Positions 38,801 to 45,159 of a stretch of 64,000 nt of DNA are shown here, in pieces. Position 1 is the stretch's first letter. Each line of letters opens with the position of its first letter. A model generated the notes under the pieces. The model was not told the origin of the DNA, did no database searches, and saw only the letters and a list, made by a program, of their open reading frames with translations. The stretch lies in NCBI RefSeq assembly GCF_905475395.1, contig NC_058339.1:92204520-92268519 (forward strand), given 5' to 3'. The position numbers and the translations under genes are program-made. This stretch comes from Chrysoperla carnea (lineage: Eukaryota; Arthropoda; Insecta; Neuroptera; Chrysopidae).

Positions 38801-39636
38801 TCTGTCACTGCCCAGCTCTTATCATGAGGAGATGGACTTGCTTGAACCAGCCTGTCTTTGACGACCTCTCCTTTACTTGCAACTTTATTTTCGTAAATAT
38901 TTCACAAAACAGAACGCGAAAACTAAAACACAAAAAGAAATTTTACTTTGAAATTTGTCTTAGCGTAGATCAAAAGCAATCAAATTAATATTTTTGCTAC
39001 CTAAGATCAAATTGGTTTACATCGCCATAATTCTTCATTCCAGGATTAATATGATCACATTTACTTTGGTACCACTTTCCCCTATAATTGCATTTACTCT
39101 GTAGATAAAAATTCGATAAAATAAATGAAACAAAAAGAATAATACATAAAGATTACTTGTAGTATAGAAATAAATGGCCTAAAGCAATTCTTCAATTGAA
39201 TGATAAAGAGAAAATTGTCATTGAGAAAAAATATATATAAACAAAAATGTACTGAGAATAAAAACAAATGTCGTTGCCATTATTAGATTATTTCTAAATA
39301 ATAGGATAGGAATACTACAGGCATTCTGTGATTGTATTGTTCACCCTGTGATCTACGGGTTGGCAATACCTTTTAATAGGATTGTGTTAGCACGGGTCTA
39401 TCGGTTTTTTGACACCTATGATTGCATTACCCGATAAAATCAACTAAATTCTCTCATCAATGCATTTATATTTAGCTAAAAACTAAAATTTCTACTTCTG
39501 ATTTCGAAAACACACGCGTTTTTTTTATTAAATTATTACAATTATTATAAATATTGCAGTTATGTTATTTTAATATTTTTTTATTTTATTTTCAGAATGT
39601 CCAGCAATAAATAATTCACAGCAGAGGCGAATTTAA
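5303..39636 (+). CDS. EB-module / LDLa-repeat cysteine-rich protein (5' partial, six exons)
   Basis: Exons are 5303-5465, 5801-5932, 35962-36588, 37620-37810, 37884-38361 and 39596-39636. All introns are GT-AG and the join is 1632 nt in one frame (543 residues plus TAA). Visible order: EB-like module 1 (residues about 17-54), EB-like 2 (59-97), EB-like 3 (102-147), a Thr/Ser/Val-rich linker (148-325), EB-like 4 (326-364), then LDLa repeats at 365-399, 404-439, 447-483 and 496-527, and a tail ending NSQQRRI. Six-cysteine spacing and SDE motifs support LDLa, which usually bind calcium and ligands outside the cell. Several N-x-S/T sequons fit a secreted product. No membrane segment is encoded in the annotated tail. 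The signal peptide and start must lie upstream of 5303 or outside the window. Partner and pathway cannot be told from sequence; a ligand-binding or matrix role is inference. Confidence 0.9.
5801..5932 (+). CDS. Gene 1 exon b: EB-like module 2
   Basis: This symmetric phase 1-1 exon sits between CTTGTTACAG and GTAAGT. It encodes one EB-like module ([10 protein letters not shown], then CIEGACKC) with an N-S-S sequon. Being symmetric, it could be skipped without breaking frame. Confidence 0.88.
6047..6475 (-). repeat. A-family element (minus)
   Basis: It begins (plus strand) ACAGGGTGGAACTTTTTATT and includes ATGGCTAATAGCTAG, AACAAAAGTTGCAGAG and CATGTTCTGACATTAG, which are reverse complements of A motifs. 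The region around 6400-6470 (TTGCCTTTGACAATTTTGGCT) belongs to the same family. Confidence 0.65.
6476..6715 (+). repeat. A-family element (plus), back-to-back with the previous copy
   Basis: TCTCGGGAAGCTAACGATTT, CCAATCTGCTGTTAGC, TTATTTTTTGATTAGTTAAT and TTAAAATGGTCCACCC match A in plus orientation. Confidence 0.65.
6716..8194. other. Mostly unassigned intron sequence
   Basis: No coding evidence. Around 7450-7470, AACTCGCCCACTTTGCTGGACG resembles the start of G elements, so a decayed copy may occupy 7450-7670. That part is noticeably richer in GC than its surroundings. Confidence 0.35.
8195..8425 (+). repeat. E-family element
   Basis: It contains ATATCGATTCTCTGAACGG, GGTTTTTCATTTTTATG, TTAACTGACACATAAAATTT and ends TTTTGGTATCGAATCACC. 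The copy at 16655-16730 / 17283-17393 has the same order. Confidence 0.6.
8426..9543. other. Unassigned intron sequence with two element termini
   Basis: A CAGGGTGGACAAAATAAAAG terminus at about 8976 looks like an A/Tc1-like end. TGTTTGAAGTCGGTTAA at about 9149 is a P-family terminus in minus orientation. The rest is unassigned. Confidence 0.35.
9544..9940 (+). repeat. B-family element
   Basis: It starts TTTTATACCATGCATATATG. It contains TTTAGTCCCAAGTTTGTAAC, TTGTCCGTTCGTCCGTCCG, TCAAAAACGAAAAAAGATA, GGTCAATTGGGTCTTGGATC and AACAACTTTTGTTTGAAACA in the family order. Confidence 0.75.
9941..11574. other. Unassigned AT-rich intron sequence
   Basis: No repeat or coding signal is clear. CCATTTTCACCTAGGCCACC near 11286 resembles the interior of the small hAT-like element at 28255-28442. 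Confidence 0.35.
11575..11955 (+). repeat. J-family copy 1
   Basis: ATGCATGAGTTTTATT, TTATTAATATAATTGTATGG and TGACATTTACTATA recur in the same order at 12850-13130. The two copies are about 1.3 kb apart in direct orientation and clearly diverged. Confidence 0.6.
12110..12565 (+). repeat. F-family element
   Basis: It includes GATATTGGACTTGGGTATAT, TTGCATATCGTGTTAAAATT, AAATCGGTATAGTAGTTTAG and AGACAGACAGGCAG and ends TTTCGCATTTATATTATAAG. The last third matches 62225-62440. Confidence 0.65.
12850..13130 (+). repeat. J-family copy 2
   Basis: It matches 11575-11955 in blocks (ATGCATGAGTTTTATTGGAG, TATTAATATAATTGTATGG, TTACATGTAAACAATT) and ends in a GC-richer tail with GTCCCTACCTTGACTACG. Confidence 0.6.
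13131..14599. other. Mostly unassigned intron sequence
   Basis: Positions 13440-13560 (CCAAAACTACTCAACCGATT) resemble a C-type tail. ATAGATGGCACTATGAGATA at about 13689 recurs in similar form near 19013. Nothing codes. Confidence 0.35.
14600..14775 (+). repeat. M-family fragment
   Basis: GACGATATAAGATGAAAAGC, TTTTTCGATATCTGGTTTAA and AATAAGATAAAAATAATTTC match the left half of M elements with an internal deletion. Confidence 0.6.
14776..15135 (+). repeat. B-family partial copy
   Basis: It starts mid-element at TCAATTGGGTCTTGGATCC and runs through GTTATGTATGTGTGACC to CAATTGTTTGTTTTTACTT. The 5' third is missing; it abuts an M fragment. Confidence 0.65.
15136..15757. other. Unassigned intron sequence
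   Basis: It includes a short (AAC)n run at about 15508-15530. No other feature recognised. Confidence 0.35.
15758..16080 (+). repeat. K-family element tail
   Basis: CCCTCGATAAATTTTTCGTG, GGAATCCTAAACTC, AAATCGGTTCATCCGTTTTG, ACAGACAGACATAGCGGT and TAACACCCCTTTTTGGGT occur in the same order at 44400-44720 and 49905-50205. This resembles the 3' tail of a non-LTR or related element. Confidence 0.6.
16197..16682 (+). other. Longest unexplained open frame in the giant intron (doubtful)
   Basis: An open frame covering 16065-16682 reads through a K tail and then about 150 residues with some complexity ([20 protein letters not shown]). Its 3' part overlaps sequence like the B tail (TTGATTGAGTTAATTGATGA) and an E fragment. 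It includes a TATC microsatellite at about 16371-16390. I recognise no domain and consider it non-coding or a decayed element. Confidence 0.2.
16655..16730 (+). repeat. E-family element, left part (interrupted by P)
   Basis: ATATCGATTCTCTAAACAG through GTTTTTCATTTTTAA matches 8200-8280. The right part resumes at 17283. Confidence 0.6.
16731..17282 (+). mobile_element. P-family element, copy 1, with internal palindrome
   Basis: It starts AACCGACTTCAAACAAAAAC. It includes GTGAACCGATTTTGATGATT and ATAACTCAATATCAAGCC, then a hairpin at about 17115-17277 with stem GTCGGTGTCAGCCAA / TTGGCTGACACCGAC. It has inserted into an E element. It is non-coding here. Confidence 0.75.
17283..17393 (+). repeat. 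E-family element, right part
   Basis: ATTAATTGACACACAGAATT through TTTTGATATCGAAATCC continues the E homology broken at 16730. Confidence 0.55.
17394..18569. other. Unassigned intron sequence
   Basis: A short imperfect tandem of CTGTAACC-like units lies at 18314-18343. No coding or known repeat signal otherwise. Confidence 0.35.
18570..18800 (+). repeat. B-family partial copy
   Basis: CGTAAATGAGCAGCATAAAT, CAATTGGGTCTTGATCATC, CCTGTAGAGATAGGAACAAA and GTGTCCATTTTCTCCAAAAC follow the family order. Confidence 0.65.
18801..19569. other. Unassigned intron sequence with a hAT-tail remnant
   Basis: GCTAAAAAGGTATTGAGTCC near 18851 resembles the right-end region of the elements at 22218-22875 and 37157-37368. 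The rest is unassigned. Confidence 0.35.
19570..19695 (+). repeat. A-family partial copy (right end)
   Basis: GATATCAGAACATGATGTCC, GTTATTTTTTGATTGGTTAA and TAGCTATTAGCCATTATTGA match A. Confidence 0.65.
20015..20370 (+). repeat. D-family element, copy 1
   Basis: ATTACTCTAGCAAGTTATTT, TCTGTCCTACCCTTATC, TTGACGAAAAATATACTC, CTCCAGACATATAATTAC and TTCACGGTTCGAACTAGT are shared with copies at 34055-34430 (+) and 35025-35395 (-). Confidence 0.65.
20690..21320 (-). repeat. B-family element (minus)
   Basis: Reverse complements of B motifs occur in order: ACAACTGACTGAATTAATTG, AAAAATGTTTCAATCAAAAG, CTAATGGTTTACAAGATG, CTAAGCGTTACAAACTAGG. This copy includes the longer central block with GTTTTGTCCTAATTTGCGC. 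Confidence 0.7.
21321..21500 (+). repeat. C-type element start
   Basis: CTACTAATATAATGAATGTA, CAAAAACTACTGAACGGATT and TGGATGAAATCTGAAAC are typical of this widespread insect tail/terminus. Confidence 0.5.
22218..22875. mobile_element. hAT-like element, non-autonomous
   Basis: The left end is ACAGTGGCGTAGCAAGG and the right end CTCCTTACGCCACTG, inverted over the outer 10 bp. Flanking AGCTTATC (22210-22217) and AGCTTATG (22876-22883) form a 7/8 target duplication. At 658 bp it has no plausible transposase. Confidence 0.75.
23347..23742. mobile_element. Long-TIR MITE (hairpin)
   Basis: AAAGAAACCGCTCGCATTTT at the left pairs with AAAATGCAAGCGGTTTCTTT at the right. Pairing continues, imperfectly, through CATGGAATGTGTTTCTTAG / CTAAGAAACACATTCCATG and ATGAGTTAATG / CATTAACTCAT for about 100 bp per arm. 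Confidence 0.75.
24480..24605 (-). repeat. K-family fragment (minus)
   Basis: AGTTTGGAAATGGCTTTC and AAAGGCAATTTAATGGACAG with GTTCTTAGATAT are the reverse complement of K sequence around 49930-50000. The short open frames here are shadows of it. Confidence 0.5.
24995..25425. mobile_element. H-family foldback element
   Basis: GTCGCTGAACACGAATATCG (about 25139) and its complement CGATATTCGTGTTCAGCGAC (about 25332) are inverted. Pairing continues through GGTACCT / AGGTAC and TTCTGGAGT / ACTCCAGAA. Outer flanks (GTGCATTCGATTCG / CGAATCGAATCCAC) pair as well. The overlapping open frames on both strands are a by-product of the symmetry. Confidence 0.75.
25426..26139. other. Unassigned intron sequence
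   Basis: Nothing recognised. A short inverted repeat, TTAAGGCTTC and GGAGCCTTAA, lies near 25881-25903. Confidence 0.35.
26140..26475 (+). repeat. B-family partial copy
   Basis: GAGCAATATAAGTCAGTTGG, AACAGTTTAGATGTAAAAAG, CTACCCGTGAAGGTGCGGAA and GTGTCCATTTTCTCCAAAAC follow family order. Confidence 0.6.
26700..26760 (-). repeat. G-type terminus (minus)
   Basis: TTGTCCAGCGAAGCGAGCAG and TAGCAGCTAGTAC are the reverse complement of the G start. A (TTG)n microsatellite follows at about 26801-26833. Confidence 0.5.
26972..27290 (+). repeat. A-family left part
   Basis: It begins AGGGTGTAACATTGAAGATG. It includes TATTTATAGGAATGTCGATT, GGTTAGAGATATCGGG and TTTTTCATGACAATTTTTTC, shared with 45960-46240 and 30300-30420. 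Confidence 0.6.
27609..27780. repeat. Perfect 30-bp palindrome followed by an ATACCGT half-site cluster
   Basis: 27609-27638 is a perfect palindrome centred on GACCGTATACGGTC. Over the next 140 bp at least six copies of ATACCGTG or its complement CACGGTAT occur, several as inverted pairs such as ATACCGTGCATGGTAT. Confidence 0.8.
28255..28442. mobile_element. Short hAT-like MITE
   Basis: The ends are CAGGGTCGGATTAAC and GGTTAATACCGCCCTG, inverted with mismatches. Flanking ATTCTACA and GTTATACA agree at six of eight positions. It is 188 bp. Confidence 0.65.
28443..29384. other. Unassigned intron sequence
   Basis: Short open frames occur on both strands (28444-28706, 28872-29126) but none has recognisable composition or motif. 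Confidence 0.35.
29385..29700 (+). repeat. C-family element
   Basis: TATATTATAAATGTGAAAGT, (TTTG)n at about 29418-29441, and CACATGAACTATAATTTATA match the copy at 908. Confidence 0.65.
29828..30305 (+). repeat. B-family element, nearly full length
   Basis: It runs from TTTTTTATACCATGCATAAA through TTGTCCGTCCGTCCGTCTG and GTTTACCCGTGAGGGCGC to TGTATGTGCAATGTGATAGA. It is followed directly by A sequence. Confidence 0.75.
30306..30660 (+). repeat. A-family element, right two thirds
   Basis: GATGGTTAGAGATATCGAAA, TTTATTTCTTACCTTTTAGG, GATCCAACCTGATGTC and a terminal GCACCCTGTATATA fit A. Confidence 0.65.
31090..31185 (+). repeat. M-related fragment
   Basis: TTAAGGTAATACGACCGCCAA and GTTGAAATTATTTGTACCC resemble the diverged M element at 56752. 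Confidence 0.4.
31186..31650 (-). repeat. B-family element (minus)
   Basis: AAAATGTTTCAAACAAAAGT, CTAACGGTTTGAAAATGG, CAGACAGACGGACAAATCAC and TAAGCGTTACAAACATGGG are B motifs in reverse. Confidence 0.7.
31868..32276 (+). repeat. C-family element
   Basis: TATATTATAAATGTGAAAAT, a TTTG run at about 31902, ACACATGAGCTATAATTTA and GAAGCGGACGGGTATCAAAC match the family. Confidence 0.65.
32277..34054. other. Mostly unassigned intron sequence; possible decayed tRNA-like patch
   Basis: ATGGTTCAAATTCCA near 33952 resembles a Pol III B box, and GGGTCAGTGGAAAACC near 33845 could be a decayed A-box region. The spacing is too long for a tRNA. The rest is AT-rich and unassigned. Confidence 0.25.
34055..34430 (+). 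repeat. D-family element, copy 2
   Basis: ATTACTCTAGCAAGTTTTTT to GGTCCAGCTAGTG follows the copy at 20015 throughout. Confidence 0.7.
34972..34992 (+). repeat. Short GTTAC tandem
   Basis: Four units of ACGTT stand in tandem just left of the inverted D copy. Confidence 0.6.
35025..35395 (-). repeat. D-family element, copy 3 (inverted)
   Basis: CTAGCTCGACCCGTGCGGAA to ACTTGCTAGAGTAATAAAT is the reverse complement of D. With copy 2 it makes an inverted pair about 600 bp apart. Confidence 0.7.
35540..35790 (+). repeat. P-family left part, with M-like right edge
   Basis: CAATTCGACTGTATTTTATT, GTTACCTCTGAACTTTTGAC, TTTCAAAGCTGGTGCTTCC and AATAACTCAATATCACGCC match P. It is followed near 35815 by CCGTGCTCATACATTC, an M end. 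Confidence 0.6.
35962..36588 (+). CDS. Gene 1 exon c: EB-like module 3 plus Thr/Ser/Val-rich linker
   Basis: The acceptor is TCTAATTACAG and the donor GTATGT, again phase 1-1. The first part is cysteine-rich ([10 protein letters not shown] ... GRCQC ... DTC). About 180 residues follow, rich in Thr, Ser, Val, Pro and Ala with few cysteines, including N-K-T and N-L-T sequons. Such linkers are commonly O-glycosylated extended stalks; that is inference here. No other frame has comparable composition. Confidence 0.9.
36635..37131 (+). mobile_element. G-family element, copy 1
   Basis: It starts CTAGCTGTGAACTACCCGCT and ends AATATGTAGTGA, 497 bp. A nearly identical copy is at 54768-55244. CGCATCAAAATCCGTTGCGT and AAAAAGCGACTTTGTTTTAT near the 3' end are widespread in insect elements; the class (Helitron-like or LINE tail) is unsettled. 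Confidence 0.75.
37157..37368. mobile_element. hAT-like tail remnant
   Basis: CAGTGGAGTACC at the left and CTCACTACGCCTCTG at the right resemble the ends of 22218-22875. The interior GTATTGTGCCCCGGGTGCGA parallels GTTATTGTGTTCCGCACTCG near the right end of that copy. No convincing target duplication. Confidence 0.5.
37373..37560 (-). repeat. A-family fragment (minus) inside a gene 1 intron
   Basis: AATAACTTAAACAAAAGTTG and CATCATGTTCTGACATC are A motifs in reverse. The ATGTTTTAGCCAAAGGG block after 37510 also occurs at 51540-51610. Confidence 0.6.
37620..37810 (+). CDS. Gene 1 exon d: EB-like module 4 and start of LDLa 1
   Basis: The acceptor is TATTTTCAG and the donor GTAAGT; the exon enters in phase 1 and leaves in phase 0. 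It encodes [11 protein letters not shown] ... [10 protein letters not shown] followed by CHEGTFQ, the first seven residues of LDLa repeat 1. A 73-bp intron therefore cuts inside that repeat. Confidence 0.9.
37884..38361 (+). CDS. Gene 1 exon e: LDL-receptor class A repeats 1-4
   Basis: The acceptor is CCAAATTTAG and the donor GTAAGT (phase 0 in, 1 out). It completes LDLa 1 ([15 protein letters not shown]) and encodes LDLa 2 ([16 protein letters not shown]), LDLa 3 ([13 protein letters not shown]) and LDLa 4 ([16 protein letters not shown]). Repeats 1 and 2 have the usual acidic calcium cluster. Repeat 3 lacks the Asp before the fifth Cys (Ser instead), and repeat 4 has it shifted by one residue. 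Confidence 0.93.
38676..38880 (+). pseudogene. Non-LTR retrotransposon (LINE) C-terminal fragment
   Basis: A GC-rich patch inside the AT-rich last intron of gene 1 reads [21 protein letters not shown] then [14 protein letters not shown]. This looks like the cysteine/histidine motif after the reverse transcriptase of jockey/R1-type LINEs. Roughly 65 residues remain, with nothing of the reverse transcriptase itself, so it is a dead fragment. The reading frame runs on into AT-rich sequence by chance. Confidence 0.65.
39596..39636 (+). CDS. Gene 1 terminal exon
   Basis: The acceptor is TTATTTTCAG. The exon completes a Lys codon, then reads [12 protein letters not shown] and TAA. Frame agrees with exon e, and an N-N-S sequon is present. 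It gives a soluble C terminus. The short length makes it less certain than the others; a different terminal exon further on is possible. Confidence 0.65.
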
Positions 39637-39775
39637 TTAACATAATCATCAACCAATGTGTATAGAAAACATTCCAGTCTGGAATTTCCAATTTCCAATC
39701 ACCAAAGTTGACATTAATTATTAGTTATTGTGCAATAATTTGAAATAAATGATTACATTTTTATCAATAAATAAA
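39637..39775 (+). other. Probable 3' UTR of gene 1 with AATAAA signals
   Basis: Sequence after the TAA is AT-rich and non-coding. AATAAA hexamers occur at 39744-39749 and again near 39767. The actual cleavage site cannot be fixed without transcripts. Confidence 0.4.
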
Positions 39776-41593
39776 AATGCTAATATTTACTTCGAAATAA
39801 TAAAAATAATAATAGAAGCAAATGGAAAAATACAAATTTTAATAAATAATTTTTTTCTAATGCGGTATTTTAAAAGAATATTGTTTTTAACAACGTTCAT
39901 CATCTTGTGTCTCCCATCAGCTTCCACTAAAATAACAGGCTTCCTTTTTTTCAAATAAAAAACTTTACAAAAATTTAAGTATAAAAAATGATAGTTAACG
40001 AAATAAATACCAAAATACCCGAAAAAAAAATTGTATATTAAAAAATTTTATTTAAAACATTTAATTAAAAAACATACAACAGACTTAACAGACTTTACAT
40101 TTCGCTCAATATGGATATTTCGAATGCAATTCAATCATCGTCAGTAGCTAAATTTATTCATATAACATATTAAAAACATTCTTTACAAAGTTTAAAATTA
40201 CATTAACACATATTACATAAATAAAAATACAAAATTATAAGCCCTGGGGAGTCCGTGACAGTAAAACAGCACTTACGAAATTTCGAAATCCGTGTAAGTA
40301 CAGTTTTACTGTCACAAGGTCTTTGATTATATCACAATTCGATAAAATAAATTTTTCATCAAACTTATCTAGGAAAATAGAAAACTTTTAACTTATCTTT
40401 TAAACAATAATTGATTTGTCGATGAATTACACTTAAGACTGACAATTTTTCATTAATAAAAATTCTGTGCTAATTAAACTTAACATTAATTAATAAAAAA
40501 AAAAGTATTATATTATAATAAAAAAAACTAAAAATAAAATTTTAAATATTTAAAATTAATTTTTGTATTTTCATATTTTAATGTATAATTATTATATTAT
40601 TCTTAATTATATAATATATTTACTAAATAAATTGGGGAAAAAACATCTTAATTTTTTTATAAAAACATAATATGGGATTTTAATGCTAAGATTTCTTTCT
40701 AGATTCAGCTGATTTATTTGTCAAAAATTATTACATTAATCTATTTTATAAATTTATTAATATTGTATGCAATATATAACATTGTAAACAACATTTCCGT
40801 TAAATATTATTTATCTATGCGAGCTAATATTTATAGTTTTTTTTTCTAGCGCTAGCGATAGAGTTTTTCTTAGCATTAAAGTCCTATTGGTACTACTACA
40901 TGGTAGTTATTTATGGAGGTAACCAAAAATATATGTACTTGTACTGATAAAATAAAAATTGGGATTTTTATCAGTATAACTAATATATTATTTTTCTTTT
41001 TTTTTAACCAAAATGTGAAAAGTGGTTTGAATTTGCCATTGATAACTGTGAGTTGCATCACCGTCAACGGGTGATAATATTTCGTACTAATTAAAACAGG
41101 AAACAGGTCCTTTTCAGTAGTTCCAATTTGGAATACCAGATAGCATTACTTGCACTTACCATTTTTAAAAACCAATAAAAATAGTCAAATTCAAATCAGA
41201 TAAACACCGCCAACAGGCGATAATAATTCGTACTAATTAAAACAATAGGTAAATCCGTTCTCGGTAGGTCCAAATTAGACAACCAAGTTATTTACCATTT
41301 TCCTCAATTGTCTGTCGATGTACAATTTTATGCATGTAAATGAGTTTTCGGCTTTGGTATAAATTTCAAGTGGATTCTTTATACAGTTGTCCAGAAATGT
41401 GTTTTTTTTTTTGTTTTAAAACTGACTGATATAAATTCTTGGAATCATTTCCTTTTGTTCGATATCAAAATACCTTAAACATAATCTGCCTGTCTAAAAA
41501 AACTTTTAGCAAAATCAAAACTGCCTTAAAAAAAACTATAAAAAGTTTTTTTTATTAAGAACACTAGCTTATTAGTCTCTAAAAAATTTGTCA
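39776..41593. other. Unassigned intergenic sequence
   Basis: Very AT-rich. A 61-bp hairpin lies at 40255-40315. CACCGTCAACGGGTGATAATA near 41059 recurs as CACCGCCAACAGGCGATAATA near 41205, with flanking similarity over about 60 bp. No gene seen. Confidence 0.35.
40255..40315. repeat. 61-bp hairpin
   Basis: GTGACAGTAAAACAGCACTT at the left pairs with AAGTACAGTTTTACTGTCAC at the right with one or two mismatches. About 24 bp per arm are paired around a short loop containing AAATTTCGAAAT. Confidence 0.75.
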
Positions 41594-42194
41594 AAGGATG
41601 TATGAGCATGGTAGTGGGGGCACAAATTTAAAAATAGATATTTTCAATTTTGATGATTTTATATTATTACTTGACGATATAAGACGAAAAGTAAGAATAA
41701 ATTTTTTCGATATCTGGCTTAATTTTCAAAATATCGAAAATTGAAAATTTTGTTTAATTATTTAGCTTTCGATATTTCGAAAACCAAGACACATATCGAA
41801 AAATTTTATTCTTATTTTTCGTCTACATTCATGAAGTTATAACAAAATTCATCATCAAAGTTGAAAATAAGATAAAAATAATTTCAACCCTTAATCTACC
41901 CTGCTCTTACATCCCTTATAAGGACGGTGACACTTAGTTTTTTTCTTTTCTAATTCATTGCTAATATGTTTACTATCTATTAAAAATTATCAAAAACTTC
42001 CAAAATATGTCGTTTTATGAGATTCCTCCATAAAAGCCAATGTATTTTATATCGATTTTTAATGACTTTTTTCTTAAAAATTTGCACGGATACCTAAGCT
42101 GAAATTTTAACCACATATTCTTTGAGTAAAAGACTACCTACAAACAAATTTTGAGCCTTTAAATCAAACATTGTTGTCATGCTCATACATCCTT
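41594..42194 (+). mobile_element. M-family MITE, copy 1
   Basis: The 17-bp terminal inverted repeats AAGGATGTATGAGCATG and CATGCTCATACATCCTT are perfect. The 601-bp interior is non-coding and nearly identical to the inverted copy at 45160-45802. It lacks about 42 bp present there (after GTTTACTATCTATTAAAAA). Confidence 0.85.
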
Positions 42195-42475
42195 AAGTGA
42201 ATCTGAAGTGATCTAATTTGTCACTAAAAAAAGAAATATCGAAATCGGTTGGCATGATATTGAGTTATTCGCTTATTTGTCGTGCACATACTTCTCATGA
42301 ATCTCTCATGAATGTCATTATCAGAACTGGACCAAATTGAATCAGCTTTCAAATATAAATCAACAAAATTTGTTCACCCAGTCGAAATTTGTGAGGTAAC
42401 AAACATTAAAAAAAACAGTAGAATTGAGAACCTATCCTTTTTTTGAAGTCGGTTAGTAATACGAATGGAATAAAA
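42195..42475 (-). repeat. P-family left part (minus)
   Basis: GGTTGGCATGATATTGAGTT, GGTAACAAACATTAAAAAAA and TTTTTTGAAGTCGGTTA are P in reverse. It directly abuts M copy 1. Confidence 0.65.
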
Positions 42476-42915
42476 TAAGAACTTATAATAATCTCTTATA
42501 ATATAAGAGATGAATGAATGATCGCAAAATATGTGTTTTGGTTAAAAAAAAAAAAAGAAAATGTACTTGTATTATTTATTTTTAAAAGGTGATTAGTTCA
42601 TAGTAATAAGTAACTTGTAAGTAATTATTGTAATTACAATTTTACATTATCTTATAAATGTAGTTAGTTAGATATTTTAGATATTACTTATTCAATAAAA
42701 TAAATAAATTTATTATTTTTGAATTGAACTCTTACATGTTGTGTATAAAAATAATAAAACAAAAATACAATTCGAACTTAATTAAAGGTATAGATAATTT
42801 TTAATTTTACTAAAAAAAAAAAACAAACCGTATTGTAAATTTATACGCAATAAAAACAATTTAATATAATTATCTGTATTCTTCTTTAATTATTTATTTA
42901 TTATTTTAATTATAT

Positions 42916-43372
42916 AGGCTGTCCCTGAAAAAACCGTGTATATATGTCACTGTCAAAACTCTTAATCGATCAAAAGTACTTTTAAACTGGAAAAATAAGT
43001 ACCTACTTTTGACTGTAGCCTTTCGACAATTTAGTAATTTTGACTGAAATAACAATCAAATTTGGGTAAGTTGGATAACCGTGATAAAGTGTTTGATAAG
43101 TAGGATTTGTAAAATTTAATTTAATAAAATTGAAGTAGTCAAAACATTTCCTTCGTTAATAATTCATTCCTAAACAGTTATCCTCAGTTCGTTTTGCCTC
43201 AACGCATTCAACCTCGTGTTCTGTAATAAAATTCTTTAAATACATTCCCTACTTATCTCGGGAGTGATTTCAGGAACCTTTTCCCTTATAATCTGTTCAA
43301 GGTCGGTCTACTTTTCGTAACGACTATTCACATTAATATCAAACTTTCTCTATTTTTGAACACCCCGTATAT
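42916..43372. mobile_element. Possible Tc1-like MITE
   Basis: TATAGGCTGTCCCTGAAAAA at the left and TTTTTGAACACCCCGTATA at the right form an imperfect inverted pair with TA flanks. The 457-bp interior is non-coding. Confidence 0.4.
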
Positions 43373-43439
43373 TCGATGTCAAAAGTGAATACCTGAATGT
43401 TAAAATTTTTGAAAGCACAGCTTTTTATAAATAATAAAT

Positions 43440-44020
43440 TTTTTTCATAACCCTAACTAGACAAGCTGTATATCAAAGTACACTTACTTAGTCCGCTCAT
43501 CTGTCCATCTGTCTGTCTTGCGATAGCTTTAAAACGAAAAGAGACATCAAGCTGAAATTTGTATAGCGTGGTCAGGGCGTAAAAAGTTGAGTTTGAAATG
43601 AGCAAGATAAGTCAATTGGATCTAATCCTGTAAATCGTTAGAGAGAGAACAAAAGTTTACATGTAAAAAAAAAAGTTGTTTATAAAAAAACTAACAACTT
43701 TTGTTTGAAAGATTCTTTTGTAAACATGATTGTTTATCCGTGTAGGCACAAATTGGGACAAAACTTGGTGTCCACTGTCTTCAAAACTATAAAAGATGGG
43801 AAGTTGCCTGGAATAAAATTTCCAGGCAACTTCAACTATTGTGAAAGATTCTTGAAATCGAAAAAAAAAATTTAGAAAATACTGTCATAAACTTTCGAAA
43901 AGCAATAGAAATGACAGCCGAAAAACTGCTATAATTTTGTAGGTTTTTTAAAAAGTTTTGCAAGCACTTTCATTCAACACTTTCTATATAGAGTATTTCT
44001 ACTATTTACTCAATCAGTTA
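43440..44020 (+). repeat. B-family element with long central block
   Basis: TGTCTGTCTTGCGATAGC, CAAGATAAGTCAATTGGATC, GTTTATCCGTGTAGGCACAA and CAACTTCAACTATTGTGAAA follow B order. It includes the GTGTCCACTGTCTTCAAAAC block. Confidence 0.65.
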
Positions 44021-44399
44021 TTTGTTTTAACTTGTTTTTTATTTTTTTTTAATTTCCTGTTAATATTTCAAATCAATTAATAAAACAATATCAGATAAAT
44101 TATTTGTTATAAAAATGTAATGAATAAATAATTATTTTAAGATCTTGTAAGGTCTTTATTCTTACGTAAGACTTAAGTAAGATGGATACCACTCATTCAA
44201 ATTAATCATTGCTAGATAATATTTGTAAATATGGATATAATTATACATCTCCAATCAGAAATATTTGAATAAATTCAAAATAAAAATTTAATTAAAAAAT
44301 AATTTTTATTATATCAACCACATTTTTAAAAATGGAGTTTGCTTCATCAAAAGAAAGGAAATAGAACAAGCTGAAATTTTTAGAGCGTTTTCAGGATCT

Positions 44400-44720
44400 A
44401 AAGAAGTAAAATTTACAAAATTTAAAACACCCCCGATAAATTTTCGGGTACGGAACCCTAAACTCGACTTGAAATCTATCTAAAAACACGCTCCATTACT
44501 TTTTTCCTTAAAGCCATTTCCAAACTAAGCCGGATACAGAATACTCAACTCTTTCTTGAAAGCTAAGAACACTCTACACTAAATTGCCTTTCAAACGAAA
44601 CAAAAAATATAAAAATCGGTTCATTCGTTTAATCGCTACGATGCCACAGACAGAAAGACTGACACACGCACATAGCGGTCAAACTCAAACACTCATATTT
44701 TTTTTAGTTCGGGGGTTCAA
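44400..44720 (+). repeat. K-family element tail
   Basis: CCCCGATAAATTTTCGGGTA, GGAACCCTAAACTCGACTTG, AAAATCGGTTCATTCGTTT and GACACACGCACATAGCGGTC match the family. Confidence 0.6.
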
Positions 44721-45159
44721 AATGACTTCAAGTTTGAAAATATTGCTCAATTGGATCATAAATCTATAGGTCCATTGATCATAAGTTCATAATTGTCATT
44801 TTTTACATTTTTTTTTTATATATACCTTAAAATCTTTTGATACGGCTCAATTTTTTAGATTTGGTTTTTATTTATTTAGGTCTAGGTACTGACTGAATGT
44901 ACCTATTAGATCATCTTTAAACGCTTCTTGATTTTGTTCATAAATTTTATTTTATTTACAAAATACTATCATTCAGTAATTACTAATTAGTTAGTAATGT
45001 AAGTATTTTCATTATTTTTTTTTTAAATAAATTTACATGTATTAATGATTTCATATACTTACTTAAACTATTATTTTTTTATCAGAGTACCTACATCTAT
45101 GGTCGATCTGTGCCTTATACCAATTATTTAATAATACAATGACATCATTTCCTTTTGTT

